A stretch of 22,163 nt of DNA from contig CABRGT010000029.1 in assembly GCA_902470475.1 (NCBI GenBank), positions 1-22,163 on the forward strand. The letters run 5' to 3'. This document shows positions 8,048 to 16,479 of the stretch, in pieces. The stretch's first letter is position 1. Each line of letters begins with the position of its first letter. The position numbers and the translations under genes were made by a program. The notes beneath the pieces were generated by a model. The model was not told the origin of the DNA. It was given only the letters and a program-made list of their open reading frames with translations, and made no database searches. The stretch comes from an uncultured Porphyromonadaceae bacterium. Its GTDB lineage: Bacteria > Bacteroidota > Bacteroidia > Bacteroidales > Muribaculaceae.

Positions 8048-9112
8048 ATGAAAATTCAATATAAGATAGGACTTCTGGCACTGGGCGCACTTGCCACTTC
8101 ATCGTGCGCACGTCACGACATCATTACCGAAGTCGTTGATCTCGGCCAGGAAGTTCCCGCAGCTTACTGGGAGCTGAATTCGACCGTCTGCAAGGCCGGT
8201 GAATCATTCGGCTTCCAAGGCAAATACTCGGTTGCGCCGGGCAAGACTCCCGACCGCAGCGAGGTATGGTATCAGATCGTCCGTAACGAAGAAGCTTCCG
8301 TACTCTCGAAACTCGGCGGTACATCCCTGGGCTACACCCACAAAGCGACCAAAATCGATACGATCCGCACGTACCAGTCGATGGCCGTATTCCCGCACGA
8401 CGCCAACTATTGGGACGGCCGCGAATTCATCGTCGACGGCACCGTGCCGGTATCGCGTACTCTGTCGCCCGTGAAGTGGGCAGATATTGCCGAGTGGGAT
8501 GAAGACAACTTCCAGTCGTACTTCCCCGAAGGCTTCAAGGAAGGCTTCCTCAGTACTGTCCTTGGATATCTTACCGACGCCGCAACGGCTCCCAGCTATT
8601 ACAACTCGCTCCGCTCAGTCTACATATCGTATGACTTCACCAACGAGCAGTTCGCCGCTATCGGCCTGCCTGAGATCGACATGGAACAGCCCGAAGCCGA
8701 CAAGTCCGACAAGTGGTTCGCCACGACTCAGGCCAGTGATGACGCTATCGTAGGTTACTACTACTACACCGTCGAGAACGGTGTCAACGTCGTTCACGAG
8801 ATCAGCATCGAGGAGAACGAAACATTCACCGCCGCGCCCACCTATCCGGTTTACAAGTCGGCTGAATGGGTATTCTGCCGCTACGACGACAACGCCGGTG
8901 CCATCGTCACCAGCGTCCGTACCGAATGGCTGCCCAAGTTCCGCACCCTGCTCGAATCCATTCCTTTCCAGGACTGGATCTACGACTCGGCCAACGGCTG
9001 CTACAAGGTCGACTTCTCGCGTAGTTACTCACTCAAGGCCCAGTTCCGCGTCTACGACACCGAGGGCAACGAAGGCCGCGCCTACGACATCCGCGAAATC
9101 AGTATAAATTAA
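8048..9112 (+). CDS. Unrecognised surface lipoprotein in the SusE/F position
   Basis: I do not recognise a family for this 354-residue protein. It has a lipoprotein signal with C20 (ALATSSC) and then mixed beta-rich sequence with many aromatic residues (YYYYTVENG, WVFCRYDD, FQDWIY), ending in a strand-like segment (LKAQFRVYDTEGNEGRAYDI). No catalytic signature is visible. Its place directly after the SusD-like gene matches that of SusE/SusF surface glycan-binding proteins, which vary widely in sequence, so an accessory binding role is likely but inferred. The ATG at 8048 gives the canonical signal peptide. The next lipoprotein gene begins 24 nt after its stop. Confidence 0.8.
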   Translation: MKIQYKIGLLALGALATSSCARHDIITEVVDLGQEVPAAYWELNSTVCKAGESFGFQGKYSVAPGKTPDRSEVWYQIVRNEEASVLSKLGGTSLGYTHKATKIDTIRTYQSMAVFPHDANYWDGREFIVDGTVPVSRTLSPVKWADIAEWDEDNFQSYFPEGFKEGFLSTVLGYLTDAATAPSYYNSLRSVYISYDFTNEQFAAIGLPEIDMEQPEADKSDKWFATTQASDDAIVGYYYYTVENGVNVVHEISIEENETFTAAPTYPVYKSAEWVFCRYDDNAGAIVTSVRTEWLPKFRTLLESIPFQDWIYDSANGCYKVDFSRSYSLKAQFRVYDTEGNEGRAYDIREISIN

Positions 9113-9136
9113 TAAGCCACCCCACCATTGAAAGTC

Positions 9137-10888
9137 ATGAAAATACTCAATAAGATAGCATTGGCCGCTTTGGCCACGTCGGCTCTGACCGCCTGCACGG
9201 AAGACTATGTTGATCCCGTGCACATCGATGGGGCTGCCGTTGACTTCACCTACAATGTAGACGGCGACGAATATCTGCTCGACTACTACGTAGTGTCGAC
9301 AGTCAAGTTCAACAACACTTCGGCTAAAACCGGCAATTTCGTATGGGACTTCGGCGACGGCACCACATCGACCGAAGCTTCACCCACACACAAATATGAA
9401 GCCGCTGGCAACTATAAGGTTACCCTGACCCTCGAAGGCGTAGGCTCGCGCACATATCCGCTGATGATCAACGATATCGCGCCTGTGCTTAGCGTAGCTA
9501 CCCAGAGCGACGACATCATCGAGTTCAATAAGACCACGATGACCTTCAACATCGAGCTTCCGAATCCCGAGAACCTCCAGACACGCTATGTGTGGACCTT
9601 CCCCGAAGGCACCACATATGCCGACGGTACCGAAGCCACCGAATTCATCGGTTACAGCCATGAGGACGGCTCGATCGACTATCCGCAGCCTGTGAAGTTC
9701 CGCAACATCGGCTCGCAGCGCGTTTCGATCGTCACCACCTTCGACATCGCCGACGGAGGCCAGAACCGTCGCCTCGCCGACACCTATCTCAACGTGCAGG
9801 TAGGCTGCGACAAGCCCGCTTCGACGCTCTACTACGCACAGCGCGGCGGCAACATCAAGGCCATCAAGCTGCTCGACGAGATTCCCGAAGGCACCAAGGT
9901 AATGCCTTACGACATGGGTGTGCCCACCGGCTCCACCGTATTCAACCTGCTTTGCAACAGCACTCCGGGTATCGTCGACAGCGAGGATCCCGACGCAGTG
10001 GCCGAAGATATCGACTGGATCTATATCCTCGACGCCGGCAAGCAGTACTACTACGTGAACGATGAGAACGGCGTTCTCGGCGACGGCACCATGACCGCCA
10101 TGCACGCCGACGGCACAGGCGTAAACGTTGTTGTCAGCAACGTCGGCGGCCCCGCCTTCAACGACCCCTTCCGCGGCGTCATCGTCAATAGTACGATCTA
10201 CTACTCCGACCGTAACACCGGCTTCACCGGCATCGACTGCACCACCCGCGGCGCAGTCGAAGGCAAGGGCGACAGCAACCGCCGTGCATCGTACGTGATG
10301 ACCAACGAGAACACCCCGTTCAAGGATCAGGGTATCTCGTGGGGCGCAATCACCAACGGCCTCTACCGCGACCGCAACGGCTGGTGGTGGATCGGCAAGA
10401 ACTACAACGGCTTCGGTATCTTCCGCTTCCGTGACTCCGACGTCTATCCCACAGAAACAGAGGCCAAGAAGCACGCTCTTCCCTCGGCCGTACTGCTGAG
10501 CGGCGAGAAGACCTCAACCTTCACCGTCGACGAGGACCGCAACGCCATCTATGTATACCACACGTTGCCCAACCAGGGCTTCATGGTATTCCCGCTGGTT
10601 GACTATCAGACAGCTTTCGCAAGCAAGGACGCCACTTTCTACAAGGCCCTCGACTGCGCTCCTGAGAACACCACCGGCGACGAAGGCCTGTACGTGACCC
10701 AGCTGGCTGTCGATCCCGACAACGGCAAGGTTTACTTCTGCTACCGTCCCGAAGCAGGCGACGACTCAGGCGTAAAGGCTGGTATCGCAGTCTTCGATCC
10801 CGCCACCCAGACGATCTCGAACTACGGTACGACCAACGACCTCGCCACCGGCTGCGTGATCAACACTCACAAGACCAAGCTCTTCTAA
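9137..10888 (+). CDS. Lipoprotein with PKD domain and predicted beta-propeller
   Basis: Predicted surface-exposed binding lipoprotein, 583 residues from the ATG at 9137. The reading frame also opens at a TTG three codons upstream (9128), but the ATG gives a normal lipoprotein signal (MKILNKIALAALATSALTAC, C20) and is preferred. A PKD domain spans about 46-113, with the signature WDFGDG (70-75) and HKYEAAGNYKVTL. A second Ig/PKD-like domain covers about 118-223. From about 228 to the end, repeated strand and turn units (STLYYAQRGG, DWIYILDAGKQYYYVND, STIYYSDRNTGFTGID, NAIYVYHTLPNQG, GKVYFCYRPEAGD) suggest an NHL- or YVTN-like propeller. No catalytic residues are evident, so glycan or protein binding is the best guess. 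It is the last gene before the hairpin at 10911. Confidence 0.88.
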   Translation: MKILNKIALAALATSALTACTEDYVDPVHIDGAAVDFTYNVDGDEYLLDYYVVSTVKFNNTSAKTGNFVWDFGDGTTSTEASPTHKYEAAGNYKVTLTLEGVGSRTYPLMINDIAPVLSVATQSDDIIEFNKTTMTFNIELPNPENLQTRYVWTFPEGTTYADGTEATEFIGYSHEDGSIDYPQPVKFRNIGSQRVSIVTTFDIADGGQNRRLADTYLNVQVGCDKPASTLYYAQRGGNIKAIKLLDEIPEGTKVMPYDMGVPTGSTVFNLLCNSTPGIVDSEDPDAVAEDIDWIYILDAGKQYYYVNDENGVLGDGTMTAMHADGTGVNVVVSNVGGPAFNDPFRGVIVNSTIYYSDRNTGFTGIDCTTRGAVEGKGDSNRRASYVMTNENTPFKDQGISWGAITNGLYRDRNGWWWIGKNYNGFGIFRFRDSDVYPTETEAKKHALPSAVLLSGEKTSTFTVDEDRNAIYVYHTLPNQGFMVFPLVDYQTAFASKDATFYKALDCAPENTTGDEGLYVTQLAVDPDNGKVYFCYRPEAGDDSGVKAGIAVFDPATQTISNYGTTNDLATGCVINTHKTKLF

Positions 10889-10910
10889 TATTCCCATAGA
10901 AGTTACTTTG

Positions 10911-10952
10911 CAAAAGGTAACCCCCGGCCGCTTAGCCGCGGGTTACCTTTTG
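10911..10952 (+). terminator. Strong hairpin, terminator or attenuator between the Sus and GHL10 genes
   Basis: A perfect 13-bp stem (10911-10923 with 10940-10952, arm CAAAAGGTAACCC) encloses a second CGGC/GCCG stem (10925-10928 with 10935-10938). A T-run follows only about 20 nt later (10970-10975), so it is not a classical intrinsic terminator. It may terminate partially, set different expression of the two halves of the locus, or protect the upstream mRNA end. Confidence 0.65.
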
Positions 10953-11013
10953 CCTTAATAAACAACTATTTTTTGGGCCAAGCGCCCGTCCTCACCACAT
11001 TCACACCACAAAA

Positions 11014-13611
11014 ATGAAGAAAATCTACAAGACCCTGCTATGCGCAGCACTCGCAGCCGGACTCACCGCGCCTCAGGCCCGCGCGGCAGAGATGCGCGAA
11101 CACCGCTCGGTATGGGTCACGCCGTACCTGGGCGAATGGCCGGGCAACGGCATCACGACAAGTAACGCCGCTACCTACCTGAGGATCCTCGAGCAGCTCA
11201 TGGACGAGCTGAAAGCTTCCGGAATCAATGTCATATACTACCATGTGCGGTCAATGTGCGATGCTACTTACAAATCGGCCTACGAACCCTGGTCAAAAGG
11301 CGTGGCCGGACGCCGCGGCACGGAACCGGCCTTTGATCCGCTCGAAAAACTACTCGAAAGCGCTCACAAGCGCGGCATCGAGGTGTACGCATGGTTTAAC
11401 CCCTACCGCTACTGCGGCGTCTATGACCATGACGACCATCCGCTGAACTATACCAACACTCACCCCGAATGGCTCATACGTCAGCCGGGAAAAGAGACAA
11501 TCCTCAATCCGGCTCTCGAGGAAGTCAAGCAGCGCATCTGTGACGTGATCGTGGACGTTATCGACAACTATGATGTCGACGGCGTCATCTTCGACGATTA
11601 TTTCTATTCCAACCCAACTCCCGACGCACTCGACGACGATCTCTACAACGCCGCAAAGGCTGCCGATCCGTCCGTCGGTACCAAAATTCAGTGGCGCGTA
11701 AACAATGTTAACTCCATGGTCGAGCGCGTGTCACGCGTAATCAAGGAACACCGTCCCTACATGCCATTCGGTATATCGCCGGCCGGCTCGGCATCCCCGG
11801 CCAACATCCGCACGGAATACGGACTCGAACCCTCGCCCGAAGGCGACTGGCAGTACAACGCCATCGCATCGGACCCGCTGTCATGGCTCAAGAACCAATG
11901 GATTGACTTCCTGGCTCCACAGATTTACTGGCCGAATAAATTCGACACCATGCAGAACTGGTGGAACATCGCCGCCCGTAAGTTCGGCCGCCATCTCTAC
12001 TCGGCCGTCAGCCTTTCAAGTTACCGTACTTACGGTGGAGAGGAATTCGCACGCGAGGTTGAATTCGCACGCGATCTGCTCGCACCCGGCGAAAGCGGCA
12101 TCAGCTTCTTCCGTCTCAACACCATGAACGACTCTTACATCAAATACGATGGCAAAAGTGTCACGTTCACCCGATATATGGGACTGACCACCTACTCCAC
12201 TCCGGCCCTTACTCCGCTGCGCCCGTGGAACAATGTCTACGCACCCGCATATACCTCCAACATCCACCGCGAAGGCAACACTCTGCAATGGGATGCCGTC
12301 GAAGGAATGCGCTACACGGTCTATGCCTTCGCCGACGGCGAGGAACGTCAACCCTTCAGCAACAGCCTCGTGCAGATATGCTATACAAATTCGCTCGAAA
12401 TTCCGGCTGATCTGTCAGACCACACATTCGGCGTATGCGTCTACGACCGTTACGGCAACGAATATCCCATGCTGCTCGAAGGGGCTGTTCTCGGCGAGGC
12501 TGTCAAAGCCGAGCTGACCGATCCCGCCGACGGCGAAAAAGCCGCTGACCTTTTCGATTTTACCTGGAAAGACAACGGACAGGACAACATCCTCGAGGTT
12601 GCGACCGACGCCGCATTCACCGACATTGTCGCCACAAACCAGACGCACGGCTCATCCGTCAATTCTTACCAGATATCCGGGCTTGAGGAAGGCCGCACAT
12701 ATTACTGGCGCGTACGCACGCACGGCGTCAACTCGGCCGCCGGCGTATCGGAAGTCCGCTCATTCGTGGCATCACGGATCGCCGTGACCGGCCCCACAGG
12801 CAACGATGAGACCGTGACACCCCTCGTCAGCTGGACACCGGCCTACGAAGGGTCTCTCTACCGCGTCGAGATCTCCCGCAACAGCACCTTCACCCTGATC
12901 GACTTCAGCACCGAGACCACCGAATCGTCCCTGACAGTCGACGAAGGATGTCTCCTGCCCGGTCTGCGCTACTACTACCGCGTGACAGCCATGCGCGACG
13001 GCCGCAGTTCAGTCAGCGACGCCGGCCAGTTCTGGACAGCCGACCGCGTGCCTGAAATGCCCCGCTACGTCACCCCGGCCTCCGACGGACAGACCCTCTG
13101 CGCCAATCAGACAGTGGAGATAGCACCCGTAGCCGGTTCAAGCTCCATGCAGATACAGATAGCCGCCAATCCCGAATTCTCCGGTCGCCTCTATCAGATC
13201 ACGCTCAAGGACGGAGAGACTGCCACCAGACCGCTGTCTGAAGTCCGCGTGGCAGGAAAGAAGCTCGTAGCCGGCGAGACATACTACGTACGCGCCTGCG
13301 CGAAATACTTCATCCAGTCCAACCAGACATCCGAGCAGAGCACCGACTATTCGACCACAACCTTCGTCTACAGTGATTCCGAAGGCGTCGGTTCTGTCAC
13401 AGGCGACGAAGCCGACGTGACGGTAAGTGCCGAAGGCATAGTCTCCATGCCTGTCGAAGGAAACACCGTACGTGTCTACCGCGCCGACGGCACATGCGTA
13501 TTTACCCGCGAGCGCGCTCCGCATTCGGTCGACATCTCGTCGCTGCCTTCCGGCCTGTACATAATCAATGTACAGGGGCCGACACCCGCCGTTATCAAAT
13601 GGGAGAAATAA
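11014..13611 (+). CDS. Secreted GHL10-family (DUF187) glycosidase-like protein, copy 1
   Basis: Predicted extracellular glycoside hydrolase, 865 residues. A signal peptide (about 1-24, ending ARA-A) precedes a GHL10 TIM-barrel domain at about 26-340. Family motifs are EMREHRSVWVTPYLGEWP, SAYEPWSKGV, DPLEKLLESAHKRGIEVYAW followed by FNPYRY, DGVIFDDYFY (D194, D195, the likely acidic centre), WRVNNVNSM, FGISPAG and DFLAPQIYW. After a linker come three to four fibronectin-III/Ig-like modules (about 400-780; YYWRVRTHG, YYYRVTAMRDG). A C-terminal domain (about 790-865; RVYRADGTCVF, DISSLPSGLYIINVQG, terminal KWEK) resembles the type IX (Por) sorting tail. The E. coli GHL10 protein DigH (YddW) acts on peptidoglycan strands lacking stem peptides; whether that substrate applies here is unknown. 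Copy 2 follows 23 nt downstream. Confidence 0.92.
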   Translation: MKKIYKTLLCAALAAGLTAPQARAAEMREHRSVWVTPYLGEWPGNGITTSNAATYLRILEQLMDELKASGINVIYYHVRSMCDATYKSAYEPWSKGVAGRRGTEPAFDPLEKLLESAHKRGIEVYAWFNPYRYCGVYDHDDHPLNYTNTHPEWLIRQPGKETILNPALEEVKQRICDVIVDVIDNYDVDGVIFDDYFYSNPTPDALDDDLYNAAKAADPSVGTKIQWRVNNVNSMVERVSRVIKEHRPYMPFGISPAGSASPANIRTEYGLEPSPEGDWQYNAIASDPLSWLKNQWIDFLAPQIYWPNKFDTMQNWWNIAARKFGRHLYSAVSLSSYRTYGGEEFAREVEFARDLLAPGESGISFFRLNTMNDSYIKYDGKSVTFTRYMGLTTYSTPALTPLRPWNNVYAPAYTSNIHREGNTLQWDAVEGMRYTVYAFADGEERQPFSNSLVQICYTNSLEIPADLSDHTFGVCVYDRYGNEYPMLLEGAVLGEAVKAELTDPADGEKAADLFDFTWKDNGQDNILEVATDAAFTDIVATNQTHGSSVNSYQISGLEEGRTYYWRVRTHGVNSAAGVSEVRSFVASRIAVTGPTGNDETVTPLVSWTPAYEGSLYRVEISRNSTFTLIDFSTETTESSLTVDEGCLLPGLRYYYRVTAMRDGRSSVSDAGQFWTADRVPEMPRYVTPASDGQTLCANQTVEIAPVAGSSSMQIQIAANPEFSGRLYQITLKDGETATRPLSEVRVAGKKLVAGETYYVRACAKYFIQSNQTSEQSTDYSTTTFVYSDSEGVGSVTGDEADVTVSAEGIVSMPVEGNTVRVYRADGTCVFTRERAPHSVDISSLPSGLYIINVQGPTPAVIKWEK

Positions 13612-13634
13612 CCATGCATCAAATGTGAAAGAAT

Positions 13635-16241
13635 ATGAAGAAAATTCTTATAACCCTCGCAGCCGCCGCGGCAGTAGCAATGTCACTGCCTGATACCGCC
13701 TGCGGCGCGGAATTCCGCGAACACCGCGGTGTGTACATCTCACCGTATGTATCCGACTGGCCAAGCGGTCCGATCAACGCACAAAACGCCGAAACCTATA
13801 AAAACATACTGCGCAATGCACTCGACACATACCGCGACGGCGGCGTCAACGTCATCTACTTCGCAGTGCGCCCCCTGTGCGATGCCGCCTACAAATCGGC
13901 CTACGAACCCTGGTCATCCACTATAAGCGGCACCCGCGGCGTGGCCCCGCCATTCGATCCGCTGGAATTCCTGATCCAGGAAGCACATGCACGCGGCATC
14001 GAAGTATACACGTGGCTCAACGCCTACCGCTACTGCACCCGCTACAAGCACGGCGAAAGCCCTCTCGACTATGAGCTCACACATCCCGAATGGCTGCTGG
14101 TACAGGACCATGAGACGATCCTGAACCCGGCTCTCGAGGAAGTCAAGCAACGCGTCTGCGACGTTGCGGCCGACATTGTCGACAACTACGATATCGACGG
14201 CCTTCTCTTCGACGACTATTACTACTCGAATCCCACCCCGATGGAAGTCGACAAGGAGTTCTACGATGCCGCCTATGCCGCCGACCCTTCCGTGGGGACA
14301 CAGCTCGAATGGCGCGTATCAAACGTCAACGACATGATCCGCCGCGTACACGACACTGTCAAATCGCACAAGAACTGGGTGGTATTCGGCACTAAGCCGG
14401 CCGGTGTGGCATCTCCGCCCCATGTCACCACCGAATATGGCCTCGACCCGTCGCCCAACATCCGCGAACAGGACTGGCAGTATAAGGCTGTGGCCGCCGA
14501 TCCGCTGTACTGGTACAAACACCACCTCACCGACTTTATGGCGCCCCAGATATATTGGTGCGACCTCTTCGATCCGCTCCAGGACTGGTGGGTGATCGCC
14601 TCACGCAAGTTCAACCGACACCTCTACTCGGCCGTATCGATGTCCAAATACAACGACTTCGGCGGCGCTGAATTCGCACGCGAGGCCGAATACGCACGCG
14701 CCGGCCAGCCCGACAACGTCAACGGCATCGGATTCTTCCGCATGCAGTTCTACTCGGGCAGCGCAATCAAATACGAGGGCAAGACTATGTATTTCCCGAA
14801 ATACATGGGTCTGACAGCATTTGCCACACATGCCCTCACTCCCATCCGCCCCTGGAACAACCAACTGTCGCCGGCTTCCGTCACAAACCTGCGCCGCGAA
14901 GGCAACACTCTGGTCTGGGACGAAGTCGAGGGCATGCGATACACTGTCTACGCTTTCGCCGACGGCGAGGAGCGTCAGCCCTACAACAGCAATCTGCTCC
15001 AGTGCCGATATACCAACTCATATGATATTCCAAAAGATCTGACCGGTCATACATTCGGCGTTGCCGTATACGACCGCTATGGCAACGAATATTCTATGAG
15101 CATCGAGGGCGAGAGCGCCGCACAGCCCGTACAGGCCGTCCTCACCTATCCCGACAACGGCGAAAAAGCTGCCGATCTCTTCGACTTCACATGGGAGGAA
15201 AATGGACAGAGCAACGTTCTTGAAGTAGCCACCGACGCAGACTTCACCGATTGTGTAGTGAACGTTCCCGTATCGGGCAACAGCGTCAGCTCATACATCA
15301 TCTTCGACATGCAGGAAGGCCAGAAATACTACTGGCGTGTGCGCACATCGGCAGTAAACGCACCCGTAGCCTATTCCGAGACTCGCACGTTCATCGCATC
15401 GCGTGTAGCCGTCACCGCTCCTGTCGGAAAAGACGCCTCCACGACACCCACAGTCTTCTGGACTCCGGCCTACGACGGATCCGTCTACCGCCTCGAAATC
15501 GCCATCGACAAGACCTTCAAACAGATCGTATACTCGGCCGACTGTGCCGAAGCCTCGCATCAGGTCGAAAGCTATAGCCTCATGTCGGGCTTCCGCTACT
15601 ACTGCCGCGTGACAGCCATGCGCGACGGCCGCAGCTCTACCAGCGACCCTGTTGAGTTCTGGACCGCAGACAATGTGCCTTCTGTGCCGGTATTCGTCAA
15701 TCCGACAGCCGACGGCGAAGAAATCCATGCCAACGAATGCATCGAGATCGAACCGATTGAAGGTGTCAACTCCGTACAGCTCCAGATTGCGAACAACGCT
15801 GAATTCAGCGGACGACTCTACAGCCTTACGCTGCGCGACGGCGCTACCGAATCCAAGCCGCTGTCCGAAATTCGCGTAGCCGGAAAAGCACTTGTATCAG
15901 GCGAAACTTATTACGCACGCATCCGGGCCAATTACTTCACGCAGGACAACATCACTGCAACAAAAAGCACCGAATACAACGTAAAATCATTCGTCTACAA
16001 CTCGTCGAACGGCATCGGATCCGTCACTGACGACACCGCTCGTCCATACGTTACGCCCCAGGGCGTCGTTGTAATGCCGGTGATCGGCAACAACATCGAG
16101 GTATACCGCACCGACGGCACTCTGGTACACGTCGACCGAAGCGGCCTCGCGTCGGCCCACTTACCGGCACTCCCCGCCGGTCTGTACGTGATCCGCGTCA
16201 CAGGCCCGTCGGCAGCCACTCTCAAGTGGGTTAAACCCTGA
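13635..16241 (+). CDS. Secreted GHL10-family (DUF187) glycosidase-like protein, copy 2
   Basis: Tandem paralogue of the preceding gene, 868 residues, collinear over its full length. A signal peptide (about 1-25, ending CGA) leads into the GHL10 barrel (EFREHRGVYISPYVSDWP, SAYEPWSSTI, DGLLFDDYYY with D193 and D194, WRVSNVNDM, DFMAPQIYW). FN3-like modules (YTVYAFADGEERQP, YYWRVRTSA, YYCRVTAMRDG) and the same kind of C-terminal tail follow (EVYRTDGTLVHV, LPALPAGLYVIRVTG, ending KWVKP). The acidic pair and neighbouring aromatics are kept, so both copies look active. They differ in barrel loops, for example CGVYDHDDHP against CTRYKHGESP, which may mean different cleavage preferences on one polymer. 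The gene shares an operon with copy 1 and ends at a clear terminator. Confidence 0.92.
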   Translation: MKKILITLAAAAAVAMSLPDTACGAEFREHRGVYISPYVSDWPSGPINAQNAETYKNILRNALDTYRDGGVNVIYFAVRPLCDAAYKSAYEPWSSTISGTRGVAPPFDPLEFLIQEAHARGIEVYTWLNAYRYCTRYKHGESPLDYELTHPEWLLVQDHETILNPALEEVKQRVCDVAADIVDNYDIDGLLFDDYYYSNPTPMEVDKEFYDAAYAADPSVGTQLEWRVSNVNDMIRRVHDTVKSHKNWVVFGTKPAGVASPPHVTTEYGLDPSPNIREQDWQYKAVAADPLYWYKHHLTDFMAPQIYWCDLFDPLQDWWVIASRKFNRHLYSAVSMSKYNDFGGAEFAREAEYARAGQPDNVNGIGFFRMQFYSGSAIKYEGKTMYFPKYMGLTAFATHALTPIRPWNNQLSPASVTNLRREGNTLVWDEVEGMRYTVYAFADGEERQPYNSNLLQCRYTNSYDIPKDLTGHTFGVAVYDRYGNEYSMSIEGESAAQPVQAVLTYPDNGEKAADLFDFTWEENGQSNVLEVATDADFTDCVVNVPVSGNSVSSYIIFDMQEGQKYYWRVRTSAVNAPVAYSETRTFIASRVAVTAPVGKDASTTPTVFWTPAYDGSVYRLEIAIDKTFKQIVYSADCAEASHQVESYSLMSGFRYYCRVTAMRDGRSSTSDPVEFWTADNVPSVPVFVNPTADGEEIHANECIEIEPIEGVNSVQLQIANNAEFSGRLYSLTLRDGATESKPLSEIRVAGKALVSGETYYARIRANYFTQDNITATKSTEYNVKSFVYNSSNGIGSVTDDTARPYVTPQGVVVMPVIGNNIEVYRTDGTLVHVDRSGLASAHLPALPAGLYVIRVTGPSAATLKWVKP

Positions 16242-16260
16242 TATCTCATCCCTTGATACG

Positions 16261-16294
16261 ACAGCCGGAGACAAACACCTCCGGCTGTTTTTTT
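16261..16294 (+). terminator. Rho-independent terminator of the utilisation locus
   Basis: A 9-bp perfect stem CAGCCGGAG (16262-16270) with CTCCGGCTG (16279-16287) and an 8-nt loop is followed immediately by seven T (16288-16294). It lies 20 nt after the copy 2 stop codon. Confidence 0.93.
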
Positions 16295-16368
16295 ACCACC
16301 CCATACTTTATTTATGTGTGAATCCGCATTACTCATATGAGACAAATCGCTGCAATACACACCTGATA

Positions 16369-16400
16369 ATTGTCCAATTCAGAAAATTATATTAATTTTG
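16369..16400 (+). promoter_or_regulatory. Promoter of the first mini-lipoprotein gene
   Basis: ATTG (16369-16372), 20 nt, then TAATTTTG (16393-16400) matches the Bacteroidetes -33/-7 consensus. The start point should be near 16407, giving a leader of about 73 nt that contains the hairpin at 16411-16437. Confidence 0.75.
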
Positions 16401-16410
16401 AAAATAAAAT

Positions 16411-16437
16411 TCGGGGGCTCATGCATCACTCCCCCGA
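16411..16437 (+). promoter_or_regulatory. Leader hairpin, first mini-lipoprotein gene
   Basis: TCGGGGG (16411-16417) pairs perfectly with CCCCCGA (16431-16437) across a 13-nt loop that contains the palindrome ATGCAT. It would sit at the very 5' end of the predicted transcript, where it could stabilise the mRNA or bind a regulator. There is no T-run, so it is not a terminator. Confidence 0.5.
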
Positions 16438-16479
16438 CTGAAACATACGTAATATTAATCAATAAACCGATTTTGACAA

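Noticed and set aside
9128..9136. TTG start three codons before the chosen ATG of the propeller lipoprotein
   Set aside because: The ATG at 9137 gives a standard lipoprotein signal beginning MKIL. The upstream TTG adds only M-K-V and has no ribosome binding site in its favour.
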